NCBI RefSeq assembly: GCF_040706555.1
Contig: NZ_JAPDRH010000003.1
Span: 372,001-436,000, forward strand
DNA length: 64,000 nucleotides
Direction: 5' to 3'
DNA from: Lentisalinibacter salinarum
Lineage (GTDB): Bacteria; Pseudomonadota; Gammaproteobacteria; Steroidobacterales; Woeseiaceae
Shown here in pieces: positions 51,911-61,114 of the stretch. The notes below the pieces were generated by a model. The model did not search any database and was not told the origin of the DNA. It saw only the letters and a list, made by a program, of their open reading frames with translations. A program made the translations under genes and the position numbers. Each line of letters starts with the position of its first letter. Position 1 is the first letter of the stretch.

Positions 51911-53017
51911 CTATTCGGTGACCTTTATCACCCGTTCCGTGACCCGGCAGACGAGCTCGTAGGGGATCGTGCCGGCGTAGCGGGCCACTTCCTCGACCGG
52001 CAGGCCCCGGCCCCAGAGCACTACCTCGTCGCCCACCACCGCTTCGGGCAGATCGCTGAGATCGACCGTAATCATGTCCATCGACACCCGCCCGGCGATA
52101 GGCGCGCGCCGGCCGGCCACCAGCACCGGCGTGCCGTCGGGCATGCACCAGGGGTAGCCGTCGCCGTAGCCGACGGCGGCGATGCCGAGACGCATGTCGC
52201 GCTCAGCCCGGTAGCGCCCGCCGTAACCGATCCGCTCGCCGGCGGCCACCGGCTTGACCGCGATCAGCGTCGAGAGAAATTCCATGGCGGGTTCCAGTCC
52301 GAGCTCCGCGCCCGTCTCGTCGGGGAACGGCGATATGCCGTACAGGCAGATGCCCGGACGGATCCAGGCGGGACCTAACGAGGGAGAGCCTGCCGCCATC
52401 GCGTCCAGATCCGGTTTCCAGCCGAGTATGGCCGCGGAGTTGGCGAGGGTGACCGCGCCGTCGAAACCGTCTGCGGCCGCCTGCAGAGCGCGGATCTGTG
52501 CCGGCGTCATACCGTCTTGCACGCGTTCCGCCTGGGCGAAGTGGGTCATGAGCCGGAGTTCCGCCACCGCGGGCGAGGCCCGCAGGGCGCGCACCGCCTC
52601 CGCCACGTCTGCCGGAGCGATGCCGAGCCGGTGCATGCCGGTATCCACCTTCAGCCACACCGTCAGGGGCAGTTCCGGCGGGGATCCGGTCAGCAGCCGG
52701 ACCTGCTCGCCACTGTGCACGACCAGTTCCAGCCGCTGCGCCCTCGCGAGCGCCAGGTCGTGAGCGTCGAACACGCCCTCGAGCAGCACCAGGGGCTTGT
52801 CGATGCCGGCCTCACGAAGCCGCAGCGCCTCCTCCATGCGCGCCACTGCAAAGGCATCGGCGGCGTCCAGCGCCGTCGCGGCCGCCACCAGGCCGTGGCC
52901 GTAGCCATTCGACTTGATGACGGCCATCACCCGGTAGCCTGGCGCGCGTCTCCTCAGCTCGGCCAGGTTGTGCCTGAGTGCGCCGGTATGCACCCGCGCG
53001 CAGGCCGTCGCCCTCAC
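51911..53017 (-). CDS. alr: Alanine racemase
   Basis: A 368-residue PLP enzyme that makes D-alanine for peptidoglycan. The PLP lysine is K35 in VMAVIKSNGYGHG, and the catalytic tyrosine lies in AAVGYGDGYPW. The C-terminal beta domain has GRVSMDMITVDLSDLP. The start overlaps the dnaB stop by 4 bp. Context (dnaB-alr) is conserved in gammaproteobacteria. Confidence 0.97.
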   Translation of the reverse strand: MRATACARVHTGALRHNLAELRRRAPGYRVMAVIKSNGYGHGLVAAATALDAADAFAVARMEEALRLREAGIDKPLVLLEGVFDAHDLALARAQRLELVVHSGEQVRLLTGSPPELPLTVWLKVDTGMHRLGIAPADVAEAVRALRASPAVAELRLMTHFAQAERVQDGMTPAQIRALQAAADGFDGAVTLANSAAILGWKPDLDAMAAGSPSLGPAWIRPGICLYGISPFPDETGAELGLEPAMEFLSTLIAVKPVAAGERIGYGGRYRAERDMRLGIAAVGYGDGYPWCMPDGTPVLVAGRRAPIAGRVSMDMITVDLSDLPEAVVGDEVVLWGRGLPVEEVARYAGTIPYELVCRVTERVIKVTE

Positions 53018-54408
53018 TGATACGGACCGTCGCCCCAGGCGTCAGGCGCCCAGTTCTCGAACTTGGTGAAGCGCCCCAGGAAGGTGAGCGGGAACTCGCC
53101 CGTGGGCCCGTTGCGCTGTTTGGCGATGGTGATGTCGGCGATGCCCTTGCGCGGGGAGTCGGCATCGTAGACCTCGTCGCGGTAGATGAAGCAGATGATG
53201 TCCGCGTCCTGCTCGATGGCACCGGATTCGCGCAGATCCGACATGACCGGCTTCTTGTCCTGGCGCTGCTCGACGCTGCGGTTGAGCTGCGAGAGCGCGA
53301 TGACCGGCACGGAGAGTTCCTTGGCCAGCGCCTTCAGCGAGCGCGAGATCTCCGAGATCTCGGTGGCGCGGTTCTCCTTGTTGCCGGGCACCTGCATCAG
53401 CTGCAGATAGTCCACCACGACCAGGCCGAGGCCGTGCTCACGTTTCAGCCGCCGGGCGCGGGCCCGCATCTCGGTGGGCGACAGGGCGGGGGTATCGTCA
53501 ATGAAGATCGGTGCGTCAGACATCAGCTGCACGGCCGTGTTGATGCGCGACCAGTCCTCGTCGGGAAAGCGGCCCGTACGCAGGTGACTCTGATCCACGC
53601 GGCCGAGCGAGGAGATCATGCGGAACGCGAGTTGGTCGGCGCTCATCTCCATGGAGTAGATGGCGGTCGGCACCTTCGCACCGATGGCGGCATTCTCCGC
53701 GATGTTGATCGCGAAGGTCGTCTTGCCCATGGAGGGGCGACCGGCGATGATGATCAGGTCGCCGTTTTGCAGGCCCGCGGTCAACTTGTCGAATTCGGTA
53801 TAGCCGGAGGAGATGCCGGTGATGTCGCCGTCCGACTGATGCAGCATGTCGATCCGGTCGATGGTCTCCGGCAGGATGGACTTCAGGCTCTTGAAGCCGC
53901 CCCGACGGGAGCCCTGCTCGGCGATCTCGAAGACCCGACGCTCGGCGTCGTCCACCAGTTCGCTGGCCGTGCGCCCTTCCGTGGTGAACGCGCTGCCCGC
54001 AATCTCGTTGCCGGCGGAGATCAGCTGGCGCAGCACCGAGCGCTCGCGCAGGATCTCCGCGTACGCGCGCACGTTCGCCGAGCTCGGCGTCTCGTTGGCC
54101 AGCGTGGCCAGGTAGTCGAGGCCGCCGACTTTGCCCAGCTCGCCCCGGTTGTCCAGGTGTTCGTGCAACGTCACCGCGTCGGACGGCTGACCGCTCTCGG
54201 ACAAACGCCCGATGGCTTCGAAGATGAGCTGGTGGTCCTTGCGGTAGAAGTCCTGCGCCGTGACGATGTCCGCCACCTTGTCCCAGGCGGCGTTGTCCAG
54301 CATCAGTCCGCCGAGCAGCGACTGCTCGGCCTCCATGCTGTGCGGCGGCGTACGCAGGCGCGATTCCGCCGCCTCGCGCGCTTCCTGCTCTTCGAGTGCC
54401 CGGACCAT
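53014..54408 (-). CDS. dnaB: Replicative DNA helicase DnaB
   Basis: A 464-residue hexameric helicase that unwinds DNA at the fork. An N-terminal helical domain (to about 125) is joined by a linker to a RecA-like domain with Walker A GRPSMGKT at 223-230, Walker B LVVVDYLQLM, and the late arginine-finger region VDSPR-like DADSPRKGIADI. No intein is present. Downstream is alr and upstream is rplI. Confidence 0.98.
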   Translation of the reverse strand: MVRALEEQEAREAAESRLRTPPHSMEAEQSLLGGLMLDNAAWDKVADIVTAQDFYRKDHQLIFEAIGRLSESGQPSDAVTLHEHLDNRGELGKVGGLDYLATLANETPSSANVRAYAEILRERSVLRQLISAGNEIAGSAFTTEGRTASELVDDAERRVFEIAEQGSRRGGFKSLKSILPETIDRIDMLHQSDGDITGISSGYTEFDKLTAGLQNGDLIIIAGRPSMGKTTFAINIAENAAIGAKVPTAIYSMEMSADQLAFRMISSLGRVDQSHLRTGRFPDEDWSRINTAVQLMSDAPIFIDDTPALSPTEMRARARRLKREHGLGLVVVDYLQLMQVPGNKENRATEISEISRSLKALAKELSVPVIALSQLNRSVEQRQDKKPVMSDLRESGAIEQDADIICFIYRDEVYDADSPRKGIADITIAKQRNGPTGEFPLTFLGRFTKFENWAPDAWGDGPYQ

Positions 54409-54444
54409 TGTAATTGAGTCGCTGACGGCTCCTCCCTGGGGCTG

Positions 54445-54921
54445 TTACGCGCCCGGAGCGCCCGTCTCCGGCTCCTCCGGCACCACCACCACGGTGATCT
54501 CGACGTCGACGTCGGCGTGCAGGTGCACACCGATGGTGTGCTCGCCCGCCTCGCGCAGCGGGCCCTCTTCCGGCAGCCGCACCTCGGCGCGCTCGATCTC
54601 GACGCCCTTCTCGGTCACCGCGTCGGCGATCTCGACCGTGCCCACCGAGCCGAACAGCTTGCCTTCCGGACCCACCTTGGCCGGGATCTCGACCCGCATG
54701 TCCGCGAGCTTCTCGGCCCGCGCCGTGGCGGCATTGAGTTCTTCGGCGGCCTGCTGCTCCAGCTCCGCGCGCATCGCCTCGAACTTCGCCACGTTCGCCT
54801 TCGTGGCCAGCGTCGCCTTGCCCTGGGGCAGCAGGTAGTTGCGGCCGTAGCCGGACTTCACGGTCACCTTGTCGCCGATGGTGCCGAGGTTTTCGATCTT
54901 CTCGAGCAGTATCACTTCCAT
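54445..54921 (-). CDS. rplI: 50S ribosomal protein L9
   Basis: A 158-residue ribosomal protein. The N-terminal domain reads MEVILLEKIENLGTIGDKV and GYGRNYLLPQGKA, followed by the long connecting helix and a C-terminal domain. The start at 54921 aligns with E. coli L9 (MQVILLDK); a methionine three codons upstream is rejected. The C-terminus is a little longer (about 9 residues) than E. coli L9. Confidence 0.97.
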   Translation of the reverse strand: MEVILLEKIENLGTIGDKVTVKSGYGRNYLLPQGKATLATKANVAKFEAMRAELEQQAAEELNAATARAEKLADMRVEIPAKVGPEGKLFGSVGTVEIADAVTEKGVEIERAEVRLPEEGPLREAGEHTIGVHLHADVDVEITVVVVPEEPETGAPGA

Positions 54922-54972
54922 TCCGTTCACCCGTTGTCAGAGTGCTGCGCCAGGCAGCCTACGTTACCAGAT

Positions 54973-55866
54973 TCATTCCTGCCCGGAGACGGCCGGCACG
55001 CGCCGGCGGATGTCGATCCAGGCGTCGAGGTATCCGCCCAGGGACAGCATCCCGATGACGGCACCGGAGACCGGCGACGGCAGTATCGCCAGTACGTATA
55101 TCACGATCAGCAGCGCCGGCGACCACTGCCGCGCCGCGAACAGCCCGTGCACCAGCGCAAGTCCCTGCACGACGAACGCCACCAGCAGTGCCAGCGCCGA
55201 ATTCACCAGCCAGGGCGAGCCGGTCAGCGTCGCCGCCACGCTGATGACGGCAGTCGCCAGCGCCAGCGTACGCCCCAGGTTCAGCTCCCGGAAACGCCCG
55301 AATACGGGCTCGCGCTCCGGCAGCAGCGTGTACAGCGCGTAGCCCAGCAGGATCACGAGCATTGCGCCGACCCAGGTCATGCCGAAAGCGAGGCCCGTGA
55401 TCAGTACCTGCGCGGTCGCCACGAATGCCGAGGCGTCCATGGCCATGCCGCCCGCCTCGGAGATATTGCCGGCGAACTGCTCCAGGAACGGCCGCCAGAA
55501 GCCGGCCACGTCTTCCACCTGCGCGTAGAACACGCCGACACCCACCAGCATCAGGACCGCGAGCGCCTGCGCCGTCAGCGTCAGCGAGCGGGTGGAGACG
55601 AGCAACCACACGGCTGCCAGGCTCCCCCCTTGCACCATCGCCAGATACCACACAAGCGATATCTGGAAATCCTGCATCACGGCGACGGCAGCGATCAGCA
55701 GCACGGCAGCCAGCAAGGCTGCTGCGGCACCCTCTCGCAGGCCCCGGGCCAGCACCGTCAGTACGGTGGTCGCGCCGCTCAGCACCGGCAGGACCGGGAA
55801 CAGCGCCGCGATCACCAGCACCGCGCGATGAAAGCGGGCCGTAATCCAGACAGCGATCTGTCGCAT
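54973..55866 (-). CDS. DUF2232 (YybS-like) membrane protein
   Basis: A 297-residue inner-membrane protein with about eight hydrophobic segments, of the DUF2232 family commonly found between rpsR and rplI in non-enteric gammaproteobacteria. Segments include FPVLPVLSGATTVLTVLARG and LALLVAFVVQGLALVHGLF. The start MRQIAVWITARF at 55866 follows rpsR after 47 bp. No enzymatic motif is recognised and the function is unknown. Confidence 0.82.
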   Translation of the reverse strand: MRQIAVWITARFHRAVLVIAALFPVLPVLSGATTVLTVLARGLREGAAAALLAAVLLIAAVAVMQDFQISLVWYLAMVQGGSLAAVWLLVSTRSLTLTAQALAVLMLVGVGVFYAQVEDVAGFWRPFLEQFAGNISEAGGMAMDASAFVATAQVLITGLAFGMTWVGAMLVILLGYALYTLLPEREPVFGRFRELNLGRTLALATAVISVAATLTGSPWLVNSALALLVAFVVQGLALVHGLFAARQWSPALLIVIYVLAILPSPVSGAVIGMLSLGGYLDAWIDIRRRVPAVSGQE

Positions 55867-55913
55867 GGGAACCGCCGCCGGCCTTGTGCTCGGCGAGGCC
55901 GGCGGCCCGGCCG

Positions 55914-56138
55914 TCAGTGACGGTCGGTGTAAGGCAGCAGCGCCAGATAGCGGGCGCGCTTCACGGCCGTGGACAGCTGCCGCTGGTAATGAGACTTCGT
56001 GCCGGTGATGCGGCTGGGGACGATCTTGCCCGTCTCCGAGATAAAGCTCTTCAGCAGGCCGATGTCCTTGTAGTCGATCTCTTCGATGCCTTCGGCGGTG
56101 AAACGGCAGTACTTGCGCCGGCGGGAATAGCGACTCAT
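55914..56138 (-). CDS. rpsR: 30S ribosomal protein S18
   Basis: A 74-residue ribosomal protein with the blocks KYCRFTAEGIEEIDYKD and GTKSHYQRQLSTAVKRARYL, near the standard length of 75. A single cysteine remains near the N-terminus. It follows rpsF by 14 bp. Confidence 0.98.
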   Translation of the reverse strand: MSRYSRRRKYCRFTAEGIEEIDYKDIGLLKSFISETGKIVPSRITGTKSHYQRQLSTAVKRARYLALLPYTDRH

Positions 56139-56152
56139 GGCAAAACTCCTGT

Positions 56153-56698
56153 TCAGGCGGAGCCGGCTTTCGCCGTCTCGCTGTCTTCTGCGGACGTTTC
56201 GGAGGCGGCCTCCTCGCCGCCCTCATCGGCAGAGGCCGGCTCCCCGGTCTCTTCCTTCGTCTCGTCCTCTTTCTCGTCCTCGGCCTTCTCCTCCCCCTCG
56301 GCGGCCCGGGCACGGGCCTCGGCCTCGGCGCGGGCGTCGCGACGACGCTGGGCCTCGCGCTCCTTGGCCTTCTCGTCCTCGACGGCCTTGGCCATCGGCG
56401 AGGCCTCGGTGACGGCGTTGTCGCGTTTGATCACGAGGTGGCGGAGCACCGCGTCATTGAACTTGAAGGCGCCGGTGAGCTCTTCGAGCGTCTCTCTGGC
56501 GCACTCGATGTTCATCAGGACGTAGTGGGCCTTGTGGGCCTTGGCGATGGGATGGGCGAGCTGGCGACGGCCCCAGTCTTCGAGGCGATGAATATTACCG
56601 CCGCCGTCGGTGATCATGCTCTCGTACCGCTCCACCATGGCCGGTACCTGTTCGCTCTGGTCAGGGTGGACCAGAAACACGATCTCGTAGTGTCTCAT
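56153..56698 (-). CDS. rpsF: 30S ribosomal protein S6 with long charged C-terminal tail
   Basis: Residues 1-100 form a normal S6 domain (MRHYEIVFLVHPDQSEQVP, LEDWGRRQLAHPIAKAHKA, YVLMNIECA). The C-terminus then extends to 181 residues; E. coli S6 has about 131-135. Residues 101-132 are rich in Glu, Lys, Arg and Ala; residues 133-178 are strongly acidic (EKAEDEKEDETKEETG) with Ala and Ser. In E. coli, RimK adds glutamates to the S6 tail; here an acidic tail is encoded in the gene. It is the first gene of the ribosomal group after rlmB. Confidence 0.96.
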   Translation of the reverse strand: MRHYEIVFLVHPDQSEQVPAMVERYESMITDGGGNIHRLEDWGRRQLAHPIAKAHKAHYVLMNIECARETLEELTGAFKFNDAVLRHLVIKRDNAVTEASPMAKAVEDEKAKEREAQRRRDARAEAEARARAAEGEEKAEDEKEDETKEETGEPASADEGGEEAASETSAEDSETAKAGSA

Positions 56699-56783
56699 CG
56701 TATCCCCTTTCGGATTACAGCCGCCCGCCTTCCGGTGCGGCAAGAGGTTATGTGGAGTCCCGCGCTCAGACGGGCCGCGAATC

Positions 56784-57560
56784 TTAACCGAGCCCCGGCG
56801 CAGACGCAATCGAGCGGCGCTGCCGGCAGGCCTCGTACAGGCACACGCCGGCCGCCACGGACACGTTCAGGCTCTCCACGCTGCCGGCCATCGGGATGGC
56901 GATCACGGCATCGCAGCGCTCCGCGACCGCCGCCGCCATGCCCCGCTCCTCGCCGCCCAGCACGAGGGCGACCGGACCGGTCAGATCCGCTTCGTAGAGT
57001 CCGTCCTCGGCGCCGTCCGCGGTGCCGATGGCCCGTACCCCGTAGTCGTGCAACCAGTCGATCACCCGGGGCAGGCGTTCCACCCGGGCCAGCGGCACGG
57101 ACTCGGCCGCGCCCGTCGCCACCTTCCGGACCGCCGGCGTAATGCCGGCGGCGTTACGGCGCGGGATGACCACGGCGTCCACCCCGGCGGCGTCCGCCGT
57201 GCGCAGGCATGCGCCCAGGTTGTGGGGGTCCTGGACGCCGTCCAGCACCAGCAGCAGCAGGGCCTCGCCGGCCGTCAGGCGCTCCTCCACCAGCGTTCGC
57301 AGCGCCGCCTCGTCCAGCGACGAGGCTCCCCGGAGTTCCGCCACCACGCCCTGATGCCGGGTGCCGGCGGCGAGCGCATCCAGCCGGTTCCGCGCCACCC
57401 GCTCGACGGCCACGCCGCCAGCCGAGGCCTTCTCCAGCAGCCCGCGGATGCGCTCGTTGTCCACCCGGCGATCCACGAGCAGCCGCCGGACCCGGCCCCG
57501 ATCCTCCTCCAGCAAACGCGCCACGGCATGGATGCCGGCGCTGAAGCGCGCGCTAGTCAC
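56784..57560 (-). CDS. rlmB: 23S rRNA (guanosine-2251 2'-O)-methyltransferase RlmB
   Basis: A 258-residue SPOUT methyltransferase. The substrate-binding N-terminal domain starts AGIHAVARLLEEDRGRVRR. The knot motifs are DGVQDPHNLGACLRTADAAG, LVLGGEERGM and SLNVSVAAGVCLYE. Its start overlaps the rnr stop by 8 bp, as in the usual rnr-rlmB operon. Confidence 0.96.
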   Translation of the reverse strand: MTSARFSAGIHAVARLLEEDRGRVRRLLVDRRVDNERIRGLLEKASAGGVAVERVARNRLDALAAGTRHQGVVAELRGASSLDEAALRTLVEERLTAGEALLLLVLDGVQDPHNLGACLRTADAAGVDAVVIPRRNAAGITPAVRKVATGAAESVPLARVERLPRVIDWLHDYGVRAIGTADGAEDGLYEADLTGPVALVLGGEERGMAAAVAERCDAVIAIPMAGSVESLNVSVAAGVCLYEACRQRRSIASAPGLG

Positions 57561-59763
57561 CGCCGTCGGCGAGCCGGAAGTCGATACGCCGGGTATCCAT
57601 GTCCACCCGGTTGACGGTCACCGGCAGCTCGTCGCCGAGGGCGTACGCTTTGCCGCTGCGACTGCCGACCAGGCGCTGGGAGCCCGCGTCGTATTCGTAG
57701 TAGTCATTACCTAGAGTAGAGACGTGCACCAGGCCGTCGATCTGATACTCGGGTATCTGTACGAACAGGCCGAAGTGAGTCACGCCCGTCACGACGCCCT
57801 CGTATTGGTTGCCGATCTTGTCTTCCATGAACTGGCACTTCAGCCAGGCCTCCACCTCCCGGGTGGCGTCCTCGGCCCGACGCTCGTGGGCCGAGGTGAG
57901 CTGACCCAGCCGCTCCATGTCGCCCCGGTCGTAGGGGAACGCCTTCGGCTTGCCGCCGTTCACCAGGTGCTTGATGGCCCGATGCACGAGCAGGTCCGGG
58001 TAACGGCGGATCGGCGAGGTGAAATGGGCGTAGGCGTTCAGCGCCAGGCCGAAGTGGCCGATGTTCTCCGGCGTGTACTCGGCGTGGGCCATCGAGCGCA
58101 GCAGCGCCATGGAGATGGCCTGGGAGTCGGGCCGGTCCTGGACCTCCTGCATCAGCTTGCCGAAGTCCTTCGCCTCCACGTGCTCGGGGTGCGGCACCTT
58201 CAGCCCCAGGCCGAGGAGGTACTCGCGGAAGTCCTGGAACTTCTCGGGATCCGGCTTCGCGTGGACGCGGAACAGCGTCGGCACCTTGTGCCGCCGCAGA
58301 TACTTCGCGGCCTCGACGTTGGCCGCGATCATGCACTCCTCGATGAGCCGGTGCGCGTCGTTGCGCTCGAAGGCCCGGATCGCCTCGATCTCGCCGCCCT
58401 CGTCCAGTTCGATCCTGACCGCCGGGATATCGAGCTCCAGCGCGCCGCGCCGGGCCCGGGCCTTCGCGAAGGCCCGATAGACGTCATGCAGGTTGCGGAT
58501 GTGTGGCGCGATCTCGTCCCGCACCCCGGCATCGCGGGGCTTCGCGCCCTCGATCAGGTTGCCGACCTGCTCGTACGTGAGCCGGGCGACGGAGCGCATC
58601 AGCCCCTCGTAGAACGTCGAGCGGCGCACCTTGCCGCCGGGCCCCACGGTCATCTCGCAGACCAGGCAGAGCCGGTCCACCTTCGGGTTGAGCGAGCAAA
58701 GCCCGTTGGACAGCACGGTCGGCAGCATCGGCACCACCCGGTCCGGGAAATAGACCGACGTGCCGCGCCTGGTCGCCTCCCGGTCGATATCCGAGCCGCG
58801 CGCCACGTAGTGGCCCACGTCCGCAATGGCCACCAGCAGGCGCCAGCCGTTTTCCACCGGCTCGCAGTAGACCGCGTCGTCGAAGTCCCTGGCGTCGGCA
58901 CCGTCGATCGTGACCAGCGGCAGATCGCGCAGGTCGCGCCGTCCCTCCTTGGCCGAACCCGGCACGTGTTTGCCGAAGGCCTTCTCCTCCTCACGCACTC
59001 CGGCCGGCCATTGATGGGGAATGCCGTGCGCGTGGATGGCGAGATCGGTGGCCATGCCACGCTGCCCGGGCGCCCCGAGCACGCGGGTGATGCGGCCGGT
59101 GGGCTGCTCCTGGCGGGACGGGAAGTCGACCAGTTCGGCGACCACCATCTCGCCGTGCTTCGCGCCGCCCGCCTCTTCCCGGGGGATCAGCACCCGGTGC
59201 TGGATGCGCGGGTTGTCGGGCAGCACCAGGCCGATGCCGCGCTCGCGGATGTATTGTCCGGCGATTTCGCGGGTGCGGTGCTCCAGCACCTCGATGACCT
59301 TGCCTTCCGGGCGGCCCCGATGGTCGCGCCGGATCACCTTCACGGCGATGCGGTCGTCGTGCATGACCTCCTGCATCTCCCGGGGCGAGAGGTACACGTC
59401 CTCGCCGCCCTCGTCCGGGATCAGGAAGCCGAAGCCGTCCGGATGCGCCTGGACCACGCCGGGCACCAGCTGCAGCCGCTCGGTCAGGCAGTATTCCTGA
59501 TTGCGGTTCAGGATCAGCTGCCCGCCGGTGATCATGCGCTTCAGCCGCTCGCCGAGGGCGCGGCGGTGCTTGCTCTCGGTGAGCCCGAAGGCCTCGGATA
59601 TCTGGTCGAAGTGCAGCGGCCGCCCCTTCGACTCCAGCGTGTCCAGAATCTGCCGCCGGTCCGGCACCGGGTGCCGGTAGGTCTTCGTCTCCTGGCCTTC
59701 CTGGCCGCTCTTGCGGCGGCGTCCGCCGCCCTGTCTGTTCCTGTTCCGTTTAGCCAAAATCAT
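57553..59763 (-). CDS. rnr: Ribonuclease R
   Basis: A 736-residue 3'-5' exoribonuclease. A basic N-terminus (KRNRNRQGGGRRRKSG) leads to a helix-turn-helix segment (about 38-90), cold-shock domains, the RNB catalytic domain with the metal-binding aspartates in DGADARDFDDAVYC, and a C-terminal S1 domain (GVVTGVTHFGLFVQI). E. coli RNase R is 813 residues; the shortfall is in the terminal basic extension. The start at 59763 is the only methionine that fits the family well. Confidence 0.96.
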   Translation of the reverse strand: MILAKRNRNRQGGGRRRKSGQEGQETKTYRHPVPDRRQILDTLESKGRPLHFDQISEAFGLTESKHRRALGERLKRMITGGQLILNRNQEYCLTERLQLVPGVVQAHPDGFGFLIPDEGGEDVYLSPREMQEVMHDDRIAVKVIRRDHRGRPEGKVIEVLEHRTREIAGQYIRERGIGLVLPDNPRIQHRVLIPREEAGGAKHGEMVVAELVDFPSRQEQPTGRITRVLGAPGQRGMATDLAIHAHGIPHQWPAGVREEEKAFGKHVPGSAKEGRRDLRDLPLVTIDGADARDFDDAVYCEPVENGWRLLVAIADVGHYVARGSDIDREATRRGTSVYFPDRVVPMLPTVLSNGLCSLNPKVDRLCLVCEMTVGPGGKVRRSTFYEGLMRSVARLTYEQVGNLIEGAKPRDAGVRDEIAPHIRNLHDVYRAFAKARARRGALELDIPAVRIELDEGGEIEAIRAFERNDAHRLIEECMIAANVEAAKYLRRHKVPTLFRVHAKPDPEKFQDFREYLLGLGLKVPHPEHVEAKDFGKLMQEVQDRPDSQAISMALLRSMAHAEYTPENIGHFGLALNAYAHFTSPIRRYPDLLVHRAIKHLVNGGKPKAFPYDRGDMERLGQLTSAHERRAEDATREVEAWLKCQFMEDKIGNQYEGVVTGVTHFGLFVQIPEYQIDGLVHVSTLGNDYYEYDAGSQRLVGSRSGKAYALGDELPVTVNRVDMDTRRIDFRLADGGD

Positions 59764-59857
59764 TCCTTGTTCTGATATCGGGCGCGATTGACAAGGGTAA
59801 CGCCCTTGAGTAGAGTCTCGCGCCTCCGTCGGGGCGCATTCTACGCGCTCCGCGCCT

Positions 59858-59944
59858 GCCCAGGTGGCGGAATTGGTAGACGCGCTAGCTTCAGGTGCTA
59901 GTGGGGGCAACCCCGTGGAGGTTCAAGTCCTCTCCTGGGCACCA
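59858..59944 (+). tRNA. tRNA-Leu (anticodon CAG)
   Basis: A complete 87-nt class II tRNA with encoded CCA. The acceptor stem is GCCCAGG with CCTGGGC and the discriminator is A. The anticodon stem CTAGC/GCTAG holds the loop TTCAGGT, giving anticodon CAG for the leucine codon CUG, the dominant leucine codon in GC-rich genomes. The long variable arm (TGGGGGCAACCCCG) and T-arm (GAGGTTCAAGTCCTC) are visible. Confidence 0.97.
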
Positions 59945-59977
59945 CTCCAGGCCGTCGTACGCACGGCACTCCCGACC

Positions 59978-61114
59978 TCAGCGCGCCGGCCACTCCTTCG
60001 GCACCATCACCGGCCGCTCCAGCCAACGATCGAACCGGGTCTGCAGCTCCGGCAAATGCTCTGCCCACCAGGCCGCATCCGTCTGGAACATCTGCTCCAG
60101 GTTGTCGGGTCCCGTCGGCAGATTCACCTTCACGGCCGGCTCGAGCACATCCAGTGACGAACGACGCAGCGGTCCGTAGGGGATATAGCGGGCCTGAGCC
60201 GCGAGACTCCGGGTGGAGGTGGCGAACCGCAGGAAGCTGAGTGCCGCCTCCAGGTTCTCGCTGTGCTTCGGGATCGCCCACACGTCGATGTAACGGGCGT
60301 GGTGGTCCCACAGGATGGAGAACGGCTCGCCCCGCTCGGCTGCGCTGTGGATGCGCCCGTTATAGGCGCTGGTCATGACCACCCGCTCCGTCTCGAGCAG
60401 GCGCACTGCCTCCTCGCCGAGACGCCACCACTCGATGTGAGGCTTCAGCTTCGTGAGCATCTCGAAGGCCCGGTCGACGCCCTCCTCGGTCTCCAGCACG
60501 TCGTAGACCCGGTCCGGCGGCACGCCGTCCGCGATCAGCGCCCATTCCAGATTCGTCTGCGGCGTGCGCCGCAGGCCGCGCCGTCCGGGGAAGGCGCCGA
60601 GGTCGAAGAAATCCTCGAGGCGCTGCGGCGCCCGCTCGAGACGGCTGTGATCCCAGGCCACGACGGTCGAGCCGGCCAGGTTGCCCACCCCGCAGCGCAT
60701 CAGCGCGTCGGGCAGGAAGTCGTCGACGGCCGGTGTGCCGTCCGGCGCCGGCGGCAGGCTCGCGGGGTCGATCTCGACCAGCAGGTCGTCGTCGCAGGCG
60801 CGGATGGCATCGTAGAGCTGCAGGTCCACGATGTCCCATTTCACGTTCCAGGCCCGCACCTGCGAGCGTATCTCCTCGATACCGCCCGCGTAGTCGACCA
60901 TCTCCACGTCGATGCCGGTCTCCTCCTCGAAGTCCCGCACGAATCCCAGAATCTGGCTGCGGGTATAGGCGCCACCCCAGGAGACCACCGTAAGCTCGTC
61001 GTCCGCGGCCGTCGCGGGAATCCACGCCGCAAGAAGCGCCGCCGCGAGTGTCGCCAGCAGCGGCTCGCGAAGCGAACGGAGCGCTGCGCTCCGGCTACCA
61101 GTAATAACCAACAT
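59978..61114 (-). CDS. Periplasmic solute-binding protein, spermidine/putrescine-type (orphan)
   Basis: A 378-residue binding protein of the type 2 periplasmic fold, similar to PotD-like ABC binding proteins. A signal peptide is seen from MLVITGSRSAALRS to about TAA (residue 36). The mature start DELTVVSWGGAYTRSQILGF is characteristic. The start overlaps the porin stop by 20 bp. No ABC permease or ATPase gene is in the window; the genes upstream in the operon are a porin and a BCCT carrier. Aromatic residues suited to cation or betaine binding are frequent (HIEWWRLGEEA, AAWWAEHL), but the ligand is unknown. Confidence 0.82.
   Translation of the reverse strand: MLVITGSRSAALRSLREPLLATLAAALLAAWIPATAADDELTVVSWGGAYTRSQILGFVRDFEEETGIDVEMVDYAGGIEEIRSQVRAWNVKWDIVDLQLYDAIRACDDDLLVEIDPASLPPAPDGTPAVDDFLPDALMRCGVGNLAGSTVVAWDHSRLERAPQRLEDFFDLGAFPGRRGLRRTPQTNLEWALIADGVPPDRVYDVLETEEGVDRAFEMLTKLKPHIEWWRLGEEAVRLLETERVVMTSAYNGRIHSAAERGEPFSILWDHHARYIDVWAIPKHSENLEAALSFLRFATSTRSLAAQARYIPYGPLRRSSLDVLEPAVKVNLPTGPDNLEQMFQTDAAWWAEHLPELQTRFDRWLERPVMVPKEWPAR

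Noticed and set aside
57724..59775. A 683-codon plus-strand frame antisense to rnr
   Set aside because: Shadow of rnr with no family pattern.
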